DNA of 30,694 bases from an uncultured Lachnospiraceae bacterium (lineage in GTDB: Bacteria > Bacillota > Clostridia > Lachnospirales > Lachnospiraceae). The stretch spans positions 1-30,694 of the forward strand of contig CATXUX010000040.1 of the NCBI GenBank assembly GCA_958402795.1, in the 5' to 3' direction. Shown here piece by piece: positions 8,671 to 16,721 of this stretch. A program made the position numbers and the translations under genes. How positions within the stretch are numbered: position 1 is the stretch's first letter; every line of letters starts with the position of its first letter. Under the pieces are notes generated by a model that was not told the DNA's origin, made no database searches, and worked only from the letters and a program-made list of their open reading frames with translations.

Positions 8671-10689
8671 TTACTCTACTTCACTGTAAAGGTCGTATGC
8701 TTCCTGTACATATTCGCAGAGAACGTCTCCCGCATCGCCGATCGTGCTCAGCCAGTCTTCCCATGCATAGCCAAATGTCGTCTCATCCGGAACTTTGATC
8801 GGCGCCGGGAACTGTTTCTGCATTGCTTCCGTCATCTGCGCATATGCTGTATTGTATGTATCATCCGCATTGACCTTCGACACGATATCTGACAAAATGT
8901 CTCCGGTATTCGGGTACTTGTTCCAGTTGTCAATGGACTTCTGCTCCATCGCGGTATAGCCGTGGTCACATGATCCTACATAACGATATCCCAGCGGAAG
9001 TCTGTTGATTCTTGCAGCGCCGTTCAGCGGAAGGCTTTCCGGATTGTTGTCCGCCCATCTGTAGATCTTGCCGTCTTCTGCGTCTTCATCTTTCACATAT
9101 GCGCCTTCGGTCAGACCATGTTCTGTATAGAACTCATCCTTTGTTTCCTCATACTGCTCTTTGCTGAATCCCAGGCTTGCAAGCTCTGCGCCCTCTTCGG
9201 TATACAGGTAATCAATAAAACTCAACAGTGCCGGAAGGTTTTTATCTTCTGCTGCCGTTGTGATCATGCACTTTCCGGCAACTCTTCCCAGCATATAAAT
9301 CGTATCCGGTTCTACAAAGCGGTACTCTTCTCCGCCGATCACATCATTGATCGGAAGCGAAGCTCCCAGTTCCAGGATGCCGTCTGTCAGGTTCATGGAA
9401 CCATTGTCAAGTGCCGTTCCAAGCTGGGAAGCCTTCTGTCCCAGATATACCGGAATCGCTCCGGAAAGCTGTCCTGCCGTGTCGATCTTGTAGAAGACGT
9501 CGCTGGTACGGGTCGTAAAGTCCTTATCGATCCATCCTCTGTTGTACCATTCGTTCATATACTGGAGATACAGCTTGGTACTCTCTGATGTTAATCCGTT
9601 GACAATTTTATCGGTATCCTTATCATAATAGATCGTCGGAGCGCCGCCGCCGAATGCACTGGAGAAGTCGCCGCGGGTCGTTGTTCCCCAGTAATACAGG
9701 CTCATCATATAGGCGTTGTCTCCATTGATCATGTTTCCGCTGTCATCGGTATAATCCGGATTGTTCCATACGGTCTCTTCATACGTCTGCAGCATCCATT
9801 CCCAGTCAGACAAGAAGATCGGATCTTCCGTACCGCTTGGGAACACCAGATTATCCGTATAGGTTTCCATCGTATCCTCACCGTAGTCACACACGATTCC
9901 ATGGCCGCGTTCACCGCCTACGCCCACTTCCCAGTTGTCTGTTTCATCCGCGCTGTACAGCGGATTCTTTTCCCAGCCTCCGGCCTTCCATGCATTTTCA
10001 TCTGTCCCATAGGCAGCTTTTGCCTCAAAGTAATTCGTGATCGCAGGCGCCGCCGACTGCCGTGCGGAATGATCCATCTCTAAGATCTCATCCGCCGTAT
10101 TTGCTCAGACATATTCCGGCATCTCGCCGAAACGCACCAGCCAGTCGCGCCGGTACATCAGTCCCTGATACATATCTCCGCCTGTCTCGTTGATGGACAG
10201 AATCTGCAGGATCTTCTGCTCGCCGTCTACAATGGAGACTGCTTCCCGGTACAGTGCCGGATCCGATTTGATCAGTTCCATATAATTCGGCATGTATTCT
10301 TCTACCAGGTCTGTCAGGTCCATCGCCACGCCTTCTTCATATAACTGCGTGACCGACGTCTGGGAATATCCCAGATCCATCACATCCTGATAATCACCGC
10401 CGTATACAAGCGTGGTAAAAGAATCCGACGGACTCGTAGAAGACGCGACGTCAAATTTGAAGTTCAGCTTCGTGGCATTTTCGCCTTCTCCCCACTCCCG
10501 TTCCGACAAGTACTTGATGATCGGATTGTCTGCATAGTCCATGTAGAATTCGTCCTGCTCTCCGTTCGCGAGCCAAAATGTGATCGTCTCGTCCGCCTGC
10601 TTTCCGCATCCGGTCATTCCCATCGGAACTACGGCAGTGACCATAACCGCCATACTAAGAAGCAGCGCTTTTACTCTTTTCTTTTTCAT
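8671..10689 (-). pseudogene. Extracellular sugar-binding lipoprotein (LplA-like), interrupted by in-frame TGA
   Basis: Solute-binding component of the carbohydrate ABC transporter. Read through, the frame gives 673 codons. The N-terminus is a lipoprotein signal (MKKKRVKALLLSMAV) with lipobox MTGC and the lipidated Cys at residue 28. Features of long LplA-type binding proteins follow: ITFWLANGE near the start, LVYGGDYQDVMDLG, GLMYRRDWL near residue 180, and later blocks such as YYWGTT and YLYTEEGAELASLGF. Codon 195 is TGA (10105-10107) in the context GTC-TGA-GCA; the frame continues without shift on both sides (GEMPEYV, stop, ANTADEILEMD). A tryptophan TGG-to-TGA change fits best. ATG 10689 has AAGGAGG upstream; the internal ATG at 10077 lacks a good site. 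If the stop is real, only a 194-residue fragment is made. The sequence otherwise shows no decay, so it is recent, an error, or recoded. Confidence 0.85.
10064..10107 (-). other. In-frame TGA and adjacent stem-loop in the binding-protein gene
   Basis: Nine bases after the TGA, GCGGA (10095-10091) can pair with TCCGC (10068-10064), and the inner TGA-GA-TC can pair with GATCA with a two-base bulge, leaving a 9-nt loop. The place, just downstream of a UGA, resembles that of a bacterial selenocysteine insertion element, but the loop lacks a clear match to what I know of the consensus, and no binding protein of this family is known to me to contain selenocysteine. A chance stem is the simpler reading. 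Confidence 0.3.
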
Positions 10690-10751
10690 AAGTTTCCTCC
10701 TTACTGAAATGATTCATTTCCTTTTTGTTCTGTTAGTTTTTTATTGTTTCT

Positions 10752-11618
10752 TTATTCCATACTTCCCTCTTTCAAAATCCCCCTTCCCACCAACTGCGGA
10801 TACAGTTTTTCATTCATGGTTTCATCCAGTCTGTCATATGCGAACAAAAACCATCCGAGTGTGACAAACGGAACCGCAAAGCTCGAGATCAGTCTGCCTG
10901 TTATATGGAACCAGAATCCCGGAAGCATCTGGATGACAAACACAACACCGCAGATGGCAGCTGCCAGAAGGCTCTTCCACATGTTTTTGGAGAATACCAA
11001 AAACGCATTTTTCAGATTCTGATAAAACTTCACATCGTAAATCGGGATACATACCATCATATACGCGGCCAGCGGGATCAAAAACACCGCCGCCCACACA
11101 GCCGGAAGATATCCCAGATACCCATACGCACCGCCGCCATTTACCGTAAGCATATTCTGGAACCAGACACAGGCAAAGCGGATCAGTCCCGTCAGTAGTC
11201 CCAATCGTGCAAAACTTCCTGCATTCTGCCGGATTCCCTTGATGTATTCATAGCGGAAGTACACGCTTTCCTCCCATGCATGCTGGCGTATCAGATGTGC
11301 CAGTCCCGAAAATCCGACGGCGAAAAGCACATACCACACGATATCAGCCAGTGCCAGTGTATTACTTGATGAGGAAGCCAGCAGCACAGCCTGTTCCGCC
11401 GTGATCCCGCCTCCTTCCACCGCTGCCGAGAGCTGCGCTCTGTATAGGTCTTTCAGGATTGCCGACAGGTGGATCGGCAGAGAAATCAGCAGGACGAGGC
11501 ATCCATACAGTAAAAACTGCTGCCAGTTATTCTTCACCACATCCTGAAACACTTCTTTTCTGTTCTTCGGAAGCATATATTTTTCATATTCTTTTGCTGC
11601 TGCCTTTGGTCTGAACAT
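10752..11618 (-). CDS. Polytopic membrane protein, YesL/DUF624-like
   Basis: A 288-residue integral membrane protein with about six hydrophobic segments (near residues 37-57, 88-110, 140-160, 170-195, 215-235 and 240-260 by eye). The central part, GFSGLAHLIRQHAWEES, resembles the conserved cytoplasmic stretch of YesL/DUF624 proteins that accompany LplABC-type sugar transporters in Firmicutes; I rate that similarity as probable, not certain. Its ATG shares one base with the stop of the preceding gene (TAATG), a sign of translational coupling. The next gene downstream is the sugar-binding protein, 62 nt away. The biochemical role of YesL-like proteins is not established; a job in assembling or regulating the transporter is a guess from constant co-occurrence. 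Confidence 0.7.
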   Translation of the reverse strand: MFRPKAAAKEYEKYMLPKNRKEVFQDVVKNNWQQFLLYGCLVLLISLPIHLSAILKDLYRAQLSAAVEGGGITAEQAVLLASSSSNTLALADIVWYVLFAVGFSGLAHLIRQHAWEESVYFRYEYIKGIRQNAGSFARLGLLTGLIRFACVWFQNMLTVNGGGAYGYLGYLPAVWAAVFLIPLAAYMMVCIPIYDVKFYQNLKNAFLVFSKNMWKSLLAAAICGVVFVIQMLPGFWFHITGRLISSFAVPFVTLGWFLFAYDRLDETMNEKLYPQLVGRGILKEGSME

Positions 11619-12226
11619 TACTCTTTCTCCATTAAATATTGTATTGCCTGCAACGCAGTGTCATTTTCCTTTGTACCTTTTCCGTTCAGCATCGCTGCAT
11701 TTTCCGAGCATGGGGTGATAAACACCCAGCAGCTCTGGTCCCCGCTGTAGTATTCGGAAAAGTGACAGTCTGTTTCGCCGTCATATAACAGCATTCCAAA
11801 CGTTTCGCCTTCTTCCTCGTAGAGCACAGCGTCCGGAAAATATTCCTTTAACTGTTCCCGGTCAATCGGACCGAAATTGGACGACACCGGAGTAACAAGA
11901 GCATCCTCTTCAAAAATGATCAGATCGGTCTCACCGAGACAGCGCATTGCAACAATGTCTGCAAGCATCGCATTCGTGGGGGAAACCACTTCCACATGGA
12001 TCTCACGCAGTGGTTTCTGTGTTTTCCCTTCCAGAGCGTTTTGCAGTTCTTCGGATAACTTCTCGCCGTCCGCATCCCCCACAATGGTAATATTCAGCAT
12101 CTCATCTGCCTTCGGCGCTGCGAGATGGGAAAATACCGAACACCAGAACACCACTACCGCCGCACAGATGACCAGATAGATCCACCAGCTATATTGAAAA
12201 TGTGCTTTGATCCTGCTTCTGTTCAT
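11618..12226 (-). CDS. Membrane-anchored extracytoplasmic protein of unknown function
   Basis: A 202-residue protein with a single membrane helix near residues 15-35 (YLVICAAVVVFWCSVF) and an outside domain of about 165 residues. The domain starts NITIVGDADGEKLSEELQ and includes EVVSPTNAMLADIVAMR and TDLIIFEEDAL, an alternation of strands and helices reminiscent of one lobe of a periplasmic binding fold, but I do not recognise a named family. I place the start at ATG 12226, 7 nt after GGAGG; a GTG one codon earlier is also possible. The ATG overlaps the stop of the upstream gene (TGATG), and its own stop overlaps the next start, so the three small membrane genes should be made in fixed ratio. 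Confidence 0.75.
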   Translation of the reverse strand: MNRSRIKAHFQYSWWIYLVICAAVVVFWCSVFSHLAAPKADEMLNITIVGDADGEKLSEELQNALEGKTQKPLREIHVEVVSPTNAMLADIVAMRCLGETDLIIFEEDALVTPVSSNFGPIDREQLKEYFPDAVLYEEEGETFGMLLYDGETDCHFSEYYSGDQSCWVFITPCSENAAMLNGKGTKENDTALQAIQYLMEKE

Positions 12227-12693
12227 CACTGCGCCTCCGCTCTCACGATGAGATTATCCACAAGAACGAGCGTTGCTTCTCCGGTCAGTTCAAAGGGAAC
12301 CGCACCCTCCTTCACTGCATAAACCTTTCGGGTCATCTCTGTTTCCACGGTCACTTCATAACACGCAAATCCGCGAACCGTCTCTGTCATTCCTGCTATC
12401 TCACTGATGATGCCGGTGAGCCGGCTTCCTCTGTTCTCCCCTGCCGCAACCGCACAGAGTTTTTTGCGCGGTACAATCTGCGTATTGATAAAAAAGAAGA
12501 GAAAACTGAATACGACGGTATCTGTTACGATATTCAGGATCAGAAATACAGTGTGTACTGCTTCGGTCCGTAAAGAACACAGCAGTATGTTGACCGCCAC
12601 CGTCACAAGCAGCAAAGCGATGCACCTGGTTTCCTCCGCGGACGTCTTTTTCTTGTATTCCTTTTCATTCGTTCCTAAAATGTAATAACTCAA
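12226..12693 (-). CDS. Small two-helix membrane protein of unknown function, TTG start
   Basis: A 155-residue protein not recognised as a named family. Two adjacent membrane helices near residues 23-42 and 48-70 are followed by a C-terminal domain of about 80 residues with mostly beta character (ACYEVTVETEM, KVYAVKEGAVPFEL, ATLVLVDNLIV). The frame contains no Met before residue 100, so I place the start at TTG 12693, which overlaps the stop of the ABC ATPase gene by four bases (TTGA); AAAGGAG lies about 11 nt upstream. The tight overlap with the ATPase gene on one side and the next membrane protein on the other says the product belongs to the transporter operon. A role as an accessory subunit is inference from context. 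Confidence 0.7.
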   Translation of the reverse strand: MSYYILGTNEKEYKKKTSAEETRCIALLLVTVAVNILLCSLRTEAVHTVFLILNIVTDTVVFSFLFFFINTQIVPRKKLCAVAAGENRGSRLTGIISEIAGMTETVRGFACYEVTVETEMTRKVYAVKEGAVPFELTGEATLVLVDNLIVRAEAQ

Positions 12694-13415
12694 TGTGTAT
12701 AAAGCTCCTTTAGTAAATCCGATTTCGGGTTTTCCCTCATCTCCTGCGGCGTGCTGACCTGTACGATCTCACCACGGTCCATGACCACGATCCGGTCCGC
12801 CAGATCCAGCGCCTCTTTCATATCATGTGTCACAAATATCACCGTCGTCCGCTGTTCGCCGTGAATCTTTTTCATCAGCTTCTGCATCTTCTCCTGCAGT
12901 TCGGGATGCAGATTTGCGAAAGGTTCATCCATCAGCAGAAGCCGCGGATTTTTGATCAGTGCGCGGGCGATCGCCACTCTTTGATGCTGTCCTTCGGAAA
13001 GCTGTCTGGGTTTTCTCGAAAGCAGCCAGTCCATTTCCAGCAGTTCTGCCGTCTTTCGTACTCTCCGGTCTGTTTCCTCATAAGGTGTATGCATCATACG
13101 CAGCGGAAACGCAATATTTTCATAGACCGTCATGGTCGGATACAGACTGTACTCCTGTGAAACGTACGCGACCTGACCTTCTCCCTTCGGAGCGTGTGAG
13201 ACAGGCTTTCCATCCAGATACGCCTCCCCTGTCGTGTGTTCACATGCCCCCAGAATGCTCTTTAAGACGGTAGTCTTTCCACATCCGGAGGGCCCCACAA
13301 GTACCAGAAATTCTCCTTCGTCTACTGTGAACGACACCTCATCCAACGCAACAACGTAATCCTTTTTCTGCTTGTAATAGGCGGAAAAATTTTTAAACTC
13401 TATCACATGCGCCAT
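12690..13415 (-). CDS. ABC transporter ATP-binding protein, short type
   Basis: Cytoplasmic ATPase subunit of an ABC transporter, 241 residues, with all key motifs: Walker A GPSGCGKTT (41-49), Q-loop Gln87, signature LSEGQHQR (139-146), Walker B LLLMDEP with catalytic Glu164, and the switch His in VTHDM. The signature reads SEGQ instead of SGGQ, a modest departure. The protein stops after the nucleotide-binding domain and lacks the C-terminal TOBE domain of the 360-380 residue MsmX/MalK ATPases that usually power CUT1 sugar importers. ATG 13415 lies 6 nt after GGGAG; the adjacent ATG at 13418 is too close. It is the first gene of the operon, behind the predicted AraC-controlled promoter. It could serve the LplB/LplC-type permeases at the end of the operon or a separate export function of the small membrane proteins next to it. 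Confidence 0.92.
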   Translation of the reverse strand: MAHVIEFKNFSAYYKQKKDYVVALDEVSFTVDEGEFLVLVGPSGCGKTTVLKSILGACEHTTGEAYLDGKPVSHAPKGEGQVAYVSQEYSLYPTMTVYENIAFPLRMMHTPYEETDRRVRKTAELLEMDWLLSRKPRQLSEGQHQRVAIARALIKNPRLLLMDEPFANLHPELQEKMQKLMKKIHGEQRTTVIFVTHDMKEALDLADRIVVMDRGEIVQVSTPQEMRENPKSDLLKELYTH

Positions 13416-13459
13416 CATACACTCCCTAAGCGAATCTTGTTTTACTTCTTCTGATTTCT

Positions 13460-13514
13460 ATTTTAAATCCTTTTTCCCCATCTCTTTAGAATGATTTTCA
13501 TGAAAAATAGCACA
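13460..13514 (-). promoter_or_regulatory. Predicted AraC operator and -10 box of the transporter operon
   Basis: On the minus strand the operator reads TGTGCTATTTTTC-ATG-AAAAT (13514 to 13494). It is followed after exactly 28 nt by TAAAAT (13465-13460). No recognisable -35 box is present, as expected for an activator-dependent promoter. The same operator and spacing recur before the GH35 and phosphotriesterase-family genes. Transcription would start about 40 nt before the ABC ATPase start codon. Confidence 0.75.
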
Positions 13515-13573
13515 AATCCCGATTATACGATCTGATTGCCGCCATCTGTTCTTCCGTCTTTTCTGCCATGTAT

Positions 13574-15175
13574 TTATTGATACGCAAATAGCCGGATCTT
13601 CAATAGTGTCGGTTCGTGGTACAGGGTTGTGACCACCTCGTCTCCGTTCAGTCTGCGGCTGGTGATCCAGGTTCCGTTTTCAAAATATCCGTCTTCCATC
13701 ACAAGTACATCCACATTCGGCCGTTCCGGATCGGTAGAGAACCATCCCAGCGCCGCCGCATGAATCAGGACGTAGAATGTATCTTCCGATTCTTTTACGA
13801 TCATGCAGACGCCGTCCTTCCTTGCGATCATCGGCGTGTCCAGCGCCGCCTGAAAGCCGAATGTTCCGAAGATCATCTTGTCTTCTTCTTTCCGTTCACT
13901 GGATACCGCCTGCAGATCCCCGGTTCCGTATCTGGAAGCCAGCAGGGGCATCATTTCATTCAAAGTATAGGTATACCAGCCGTACTCTTCCACATTCTGG
14001 GGCGTCTTCAGCGCCGGATCTTCTACGTCCACACCGAACAGATAGGATTGTGTCGCCAAAAACGGCTCGCCCATCTCTTCAAACCCAAACGGAGAATAGC
14101 ACATGCTGTGGTAATGTCCGACGCAGTATACTTCCCGCGGTCCGGCATAGCTGTGGGTCGCGCATTCCGGTATAAAAAGCGGGGTATTGCGGCGTGTATA
14201 TTCATCGCAGATTTCCAAAAAATTCTGTACGTAAATATCCGGTGCGATGACGTCAATCTCGGGCGCACGGTACTTCCACACTTCCATCATCCGTGAGACC
14301 GGACCGCCGCTCGGATATTTCCCGGGCACATCGCCTTTGTCCAGCCAGCAGTTCGCCGACATCGGGAGCGGATACTGCGCTTTTCCTGCTGCCGCCACGG
14401 CGTTCACATATCCGGCGATATGATAGGCGCTGAATATCTCCTCTGCACAGTCTCCGAACACCTCCATCCAGTCTCCGGCGGCTTTTCCTCCTTCTACCGC
14501 GCTCCGCACGTCCGGCACCATCGTGTCCGTATGCTGCTTCATATAATCTGCAAACTCCTGCGGCACATCGGATGCAAAAAGCGCATCCGCCTCGTCTGAG
14601 TGCTCTCTCGCATATGCCATCACACCGGTTTCATTTTCCACCTGAACCATAATAACCGTCTGATTTGCCGCATCCACCTTTTTGATATGCTTCATCAGCA
14701 TGGCAAACGCTCTGGCGTCCGCCTGTTTCGTCTCTTCGCATAAGTAAGAGAGAGTCGTATACGGCATTCCATAAAAATCCTGCCGCCGGATAAAGTTCTT
14801 ACCTTTTTCCATCTGTGCCCGCCGGAAACGGACCAGATCCTTCTTGACCCACTCCGGCGCATAGTAGCACTGTGCGTTCTTCCAGGCGCCGAACCAGAGA
14901 AATTCCAGCTTTTTCCCGCGTCTTCTCGCCTGTTTGATCAGCTCATCGACCAGTGAAAAATCAAATCTTCCCTCTTCCGGCTCTACCAGCTCCCATGTCA
15001 CCGGAAGAAGCAGGCTGTTGAGTCCCAGCGCATCCGCCTTGTCATACACGCTTTCCATGTATGCAGCGGATGAAGAGTTGGAATTATGCACCTCGCCTGC
15101 CAGCATGATAAAAGGCTTTCCGCCTACCACCAGCATTTTCTTCCCGTTCTGTACTTCCAGATGTACACCTTTCAT
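13574..15175 (-). CDS. GH35-type glycoside hydrolase with DUF5597-like C-terminus
   Basis: A 533-residue clan GH-A TIM-barrel hydrolase, most like GH35 beta-galactosidases that carry a C-terminal DUF5597 beta domain. The opening fold GGKPFIMLAGEVHNS and PVTWELVEPEEGRFDFS is typical of the family. The expected catalytic pair is Glu182 (acid/base, in VQVENETG) and Glu337 (nucleophile, in FIPECATHS). The C-terminal 150 residues (about 380-533) form the extra beta domain. There is no signal peptide, so it acts in the cytoplasm on imported sugar. Known relatives remove beta-galactosyl groups from plant glycans, but the specificity here is open. It is a single-gene unit with its own predicted AraC-controlled promoter. 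ATG 15175 follows a purine-rich AAAGGGG/AAGGGAAG stretch, a slightly loose ribosome binding site. Confidence 0.85.
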   Translation of the reverse strand: MKGVHLEVQNGKKMLVVGGKPFIMLAGEVHNSNSSSAAYMESVYDKADALGLNSLLLPVTWELVEPEEGRFDFSLVDELIKQARRRGKKLEFLWFGAWKNAQCYYAPEWVKKDLVRFRRAQMEKGKNFIRRQDFYGMPYTTLSYLCEETKQADARAFAMLMKHIKKVDAANQTVIMVQVENETGVMAYAREHSDEADALFASDVPQEFADYMKQHTDTMVPDVRSAVEGGKAAGDWMEVFGDCAEEIFSAYHIAGYVNAVAAAGKAQYPLPMSANCWLDKGDVPGKYPSGGPVSRMMEVWKYRAPEIDVIAPDIYVQNFLEICDEYTRRNTPLFIPECATHSYAGPREVYCVGHYHSMCYSPFGFEEMGEPFLATQSYLFGVDVEDPALKTPQNVEEYGWYTYTLNEMMPLLASRYGTGDLQAVSSERKEEDKMIFGTFGFQAALDTPMIARKDGVCMIVKESEDTFYVLIHAAALGWFSTDPERPNVDVLVMEDGYFENGTWITSRRLNGDEVVTTLYHEPTLLKIRLFAYQ

Positions 15176-15240
15176 TCTTCCCTTCCCCTTTCACTCCTGT
15201 ATCGTCTTTGATAAACTTTCAATGAAGTTTCCTATACAAT

Positions 15241-15324
15241 AAAAAACAGTATCTCTTATAATGTCCTTCGTTCATACGGGTATTCCCGTTTTTACCAAGT
15301 TCATTATAAAAGATACTGTTTTTT
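15241..15324. repeat. 84-bp imperfect palindrome upstream of the GH35 gene
   Basis: The two 40-base arms are nearly symmetrical: AAAAAACAGTATCT pairs with AGATACTGTTTTTT (14 bp), then one mismatch, TTATAATG with CATTATAA (8 bp), short internal loops, CTT/AAG, GT/AC, and ACGGG/CCCGT closing a 4-base loop. A-run and T-run flanks give it the polarity of a bidirectional intrinsic terminator, but the stem is far longer and more AT-rich than usual. The right arm contains the predicted -10 box of the GH35 promoter (15303-15308). It could be a MITE-like insertion, a leader attenuator or a bidirectional terminator that shields the GH35 gene from AraC readthrough. No target-site duplication is obvious. 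Confidence 0.8.
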
Positions 15325-15357
15325 CTCCCTAGAATAATTTTTCAGAAAACTAGCACA
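15303..15357 (-). promoter_or_regulatory. Predicted AraC operator and -10 box of the GH35 gene
   Basis: The minus strand carries TGTGCTAGTTTTC-TGA-AAAAT (15357 to 15337), one base different from the other copies in its core. A perfect TATAAT (15308-15303) follows after exactly 28 nt and lies inside the long palindrome. The arrangement matches the promoters of the transporter operon and of the phosphotriesterase-family gene. Confidence 0.75.
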
Positions 15358-15374
15358 ATATTAATAATTCACAG

Positions 15375-16613
15375 TCAATTATTCAATCTCATCATGTTCC
15401 GATACTGCTTTGCAGTCTGATTCTGGTACTTCTTAAAGAGACGCGCGTAATAATTCTCATCATAGATTCCGACACGCTCCGCCACTTCCTGAATCGGCAG
15501 CTCTGTTGTATTCAGCAATACCAGCGAATCATGGATCCGCTTTTCGTTGATATACTCCGTCAGTGTCTTTCCGGTCTCTTTCTTGAACTGTGCCGACAGA
15601 TAACCGGAACTGACGTTGATCTGCTCTGCGATCAATTTCAGCGACAGCGGTTCCCTGATATGAAAATCAATGTAGTTCAATGCATCCCGTACCATCTGTG
15701 AGTAACCGTGCTGGGAATGATTTCTGACCAGCAGGCAGTACTTGCGCATCATCTTGTGGCTCAGTTCCGGAAAATCCGATACATGAGTACAGTTTTCGAT
15801 CTGCTTTGCAAAGTTCTCGGAGAGCTGGTCGATATACACCGGATGTACATCTGCCTGCTCGACCGCTTTGCGCATCAGTGTGTTCAGGATCACCATCATA
15901 TTCTTCGTATTGCGAAGGGTATCCTCCGTCCTCGGCCGCAGACGGTAATGCTGAAACTCCTTGCTCACTTCGATGACCTTTTCCACATCCCCGGTCCGGA
16001 TCGCGTTCATCATCCGCTCCTCGCAGCGGTAACGCTCCTCGATTGCGGCGGCAGACAATCCCATTTCTTCATTGCTGTCGTTCTTTTCATGCAGACCGCC
16101 CATCTGGCTGCGGCTTTCCACACGGTTAATCCGAATTCCTTCTCTGTCATGGAACATATACCCCATCTGCGTCAGCACGATCCCCTCCAGTGGTCCGGAA
16201 TCCCTGATCAGCGGGATACTGTAGTAATAATCTTTGAGTTCATCGAACAGATACATGGAAAGTTGATTTTGCTCAATCACTTTGTCCACGATCTGCTCCG
16301 GATCCTGCATAATATACGGACCAATGTGTAAAAATTCCTTTTCCTGCTCCTTACAATACTCCTTCGGAAGAAGAAAATTCATATAATACTCTTCAAAATT
16401 ATCCTTTATGATGCAGAGCGTCTTTTCTTCATACCATTCCTCCATGATCCGAAGTCCTTCCTGAATGTCAAGAGGATATTCCAAAAACTTCCGGAGTCCC
16501 TGATCAAACTCAGCATACATGGATTCATAATCTCCATCACTTCTGGCATGTATAGCCTTTACGCCAAACGCCTTTACCAGTTCTTCTAATTGTATAACCG
16601 GATTAATCTCCAT
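15375..16613 (-). CDS. AraC-family transcriptional regulator
   Basis: A 412-residue cytoplasmic regulator with a C-terminal AraC/XylS DNA-binding domain (about 305-412). The two helix-turn-helix units are visible as LSLKLIAEQINVSSGYLS and PIQEVAERVGIYDENYYARL, ending in the usual KKYQNQTAKQYR. The N-terminal 300 residues show no cupin signature and no response-regulator receiver domain; they look like the helical sensor region of long Lachnospiraceae AraC proteins and presumably bind a sugar ligand. ATG 16613 follows GGGAG by 6 nt. A TTGCAT-17-TAAAAT promoter lies upstream. It sits between the GH35 gene and the divergent phosphotriesterase-family gene and is the best candidate to bind the 21-bp operator found at three nearby promoters, probably as an activator because those promoters lack -35 boxes. 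Ligand unknown. Confidence 0.92.
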   Translation of the reverse strand: MEINPVIQLEELVKAFGVKAIHARSDGDYESMYAEFDQGLRKFLEYPLDIQEGLRIMEEWYEEKTLCIIKDNFEEYYMNFLLPKEYCKEQEKEFLHIGPYIMQDPEQIVDKVIEQNQLSMYLFDELKDYYYSIPLIRDSGPLEGIVLTQMGYMFHDREGIRINRVESRSQMGGLHEKNDSNEEMGLSAAAIEERYRCEERMMNAIRTGDVEKVIEVSKEFQHYRLRPRTEDTLRNTKNMMVILNTLMRKAVEQADVHPVYIDQLSENFAKQIENCTHVSDFPELSHKMMRKYCLLVRNHSQHGYSQMVRDALNYIDFHIREPLSLKLIAEQINVSSGYLSAQFKKETGKTLTEYINEKRIHDSLVLLNTTELPIQEVAERVGIYDENYYARLFKKYQNQTAKQYRNMMRLNN

Positions 16614-16658
16614 GATCTTCTCCCATTCTTCCTTTTGTTTCTTTGAAAGTCCTATTTT

Positions 16659-16687
16659 ATTTTACTATAATCCTCCACTTTATGCAA
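16659..16687 (-). promoter_or_regulatory. Promoter of the AraC-family regulator gene
   Basis: On the minus strand TTGCAT (16687-16682) and TAAAAT (16664-16659) are 17 nt apart, giving a leader of about 40 nt to the ATG at 16613. The predicted operator for the divergent gene begins about 35 bp further upstream, so the regulator could also influence its own promoter. Confidence 0.55.
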
Positions 16688-16721
16688 AGACTTCTTTTCT
16701 ACCGGTAACAGACAGAAAATC

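Noticed and set aside
13498..13569. 23-residue minus-strand frame between the GH35 and ATPase genes
   Set aside because: No ribosome binding site, and it overlaps the predicted AraC operator.
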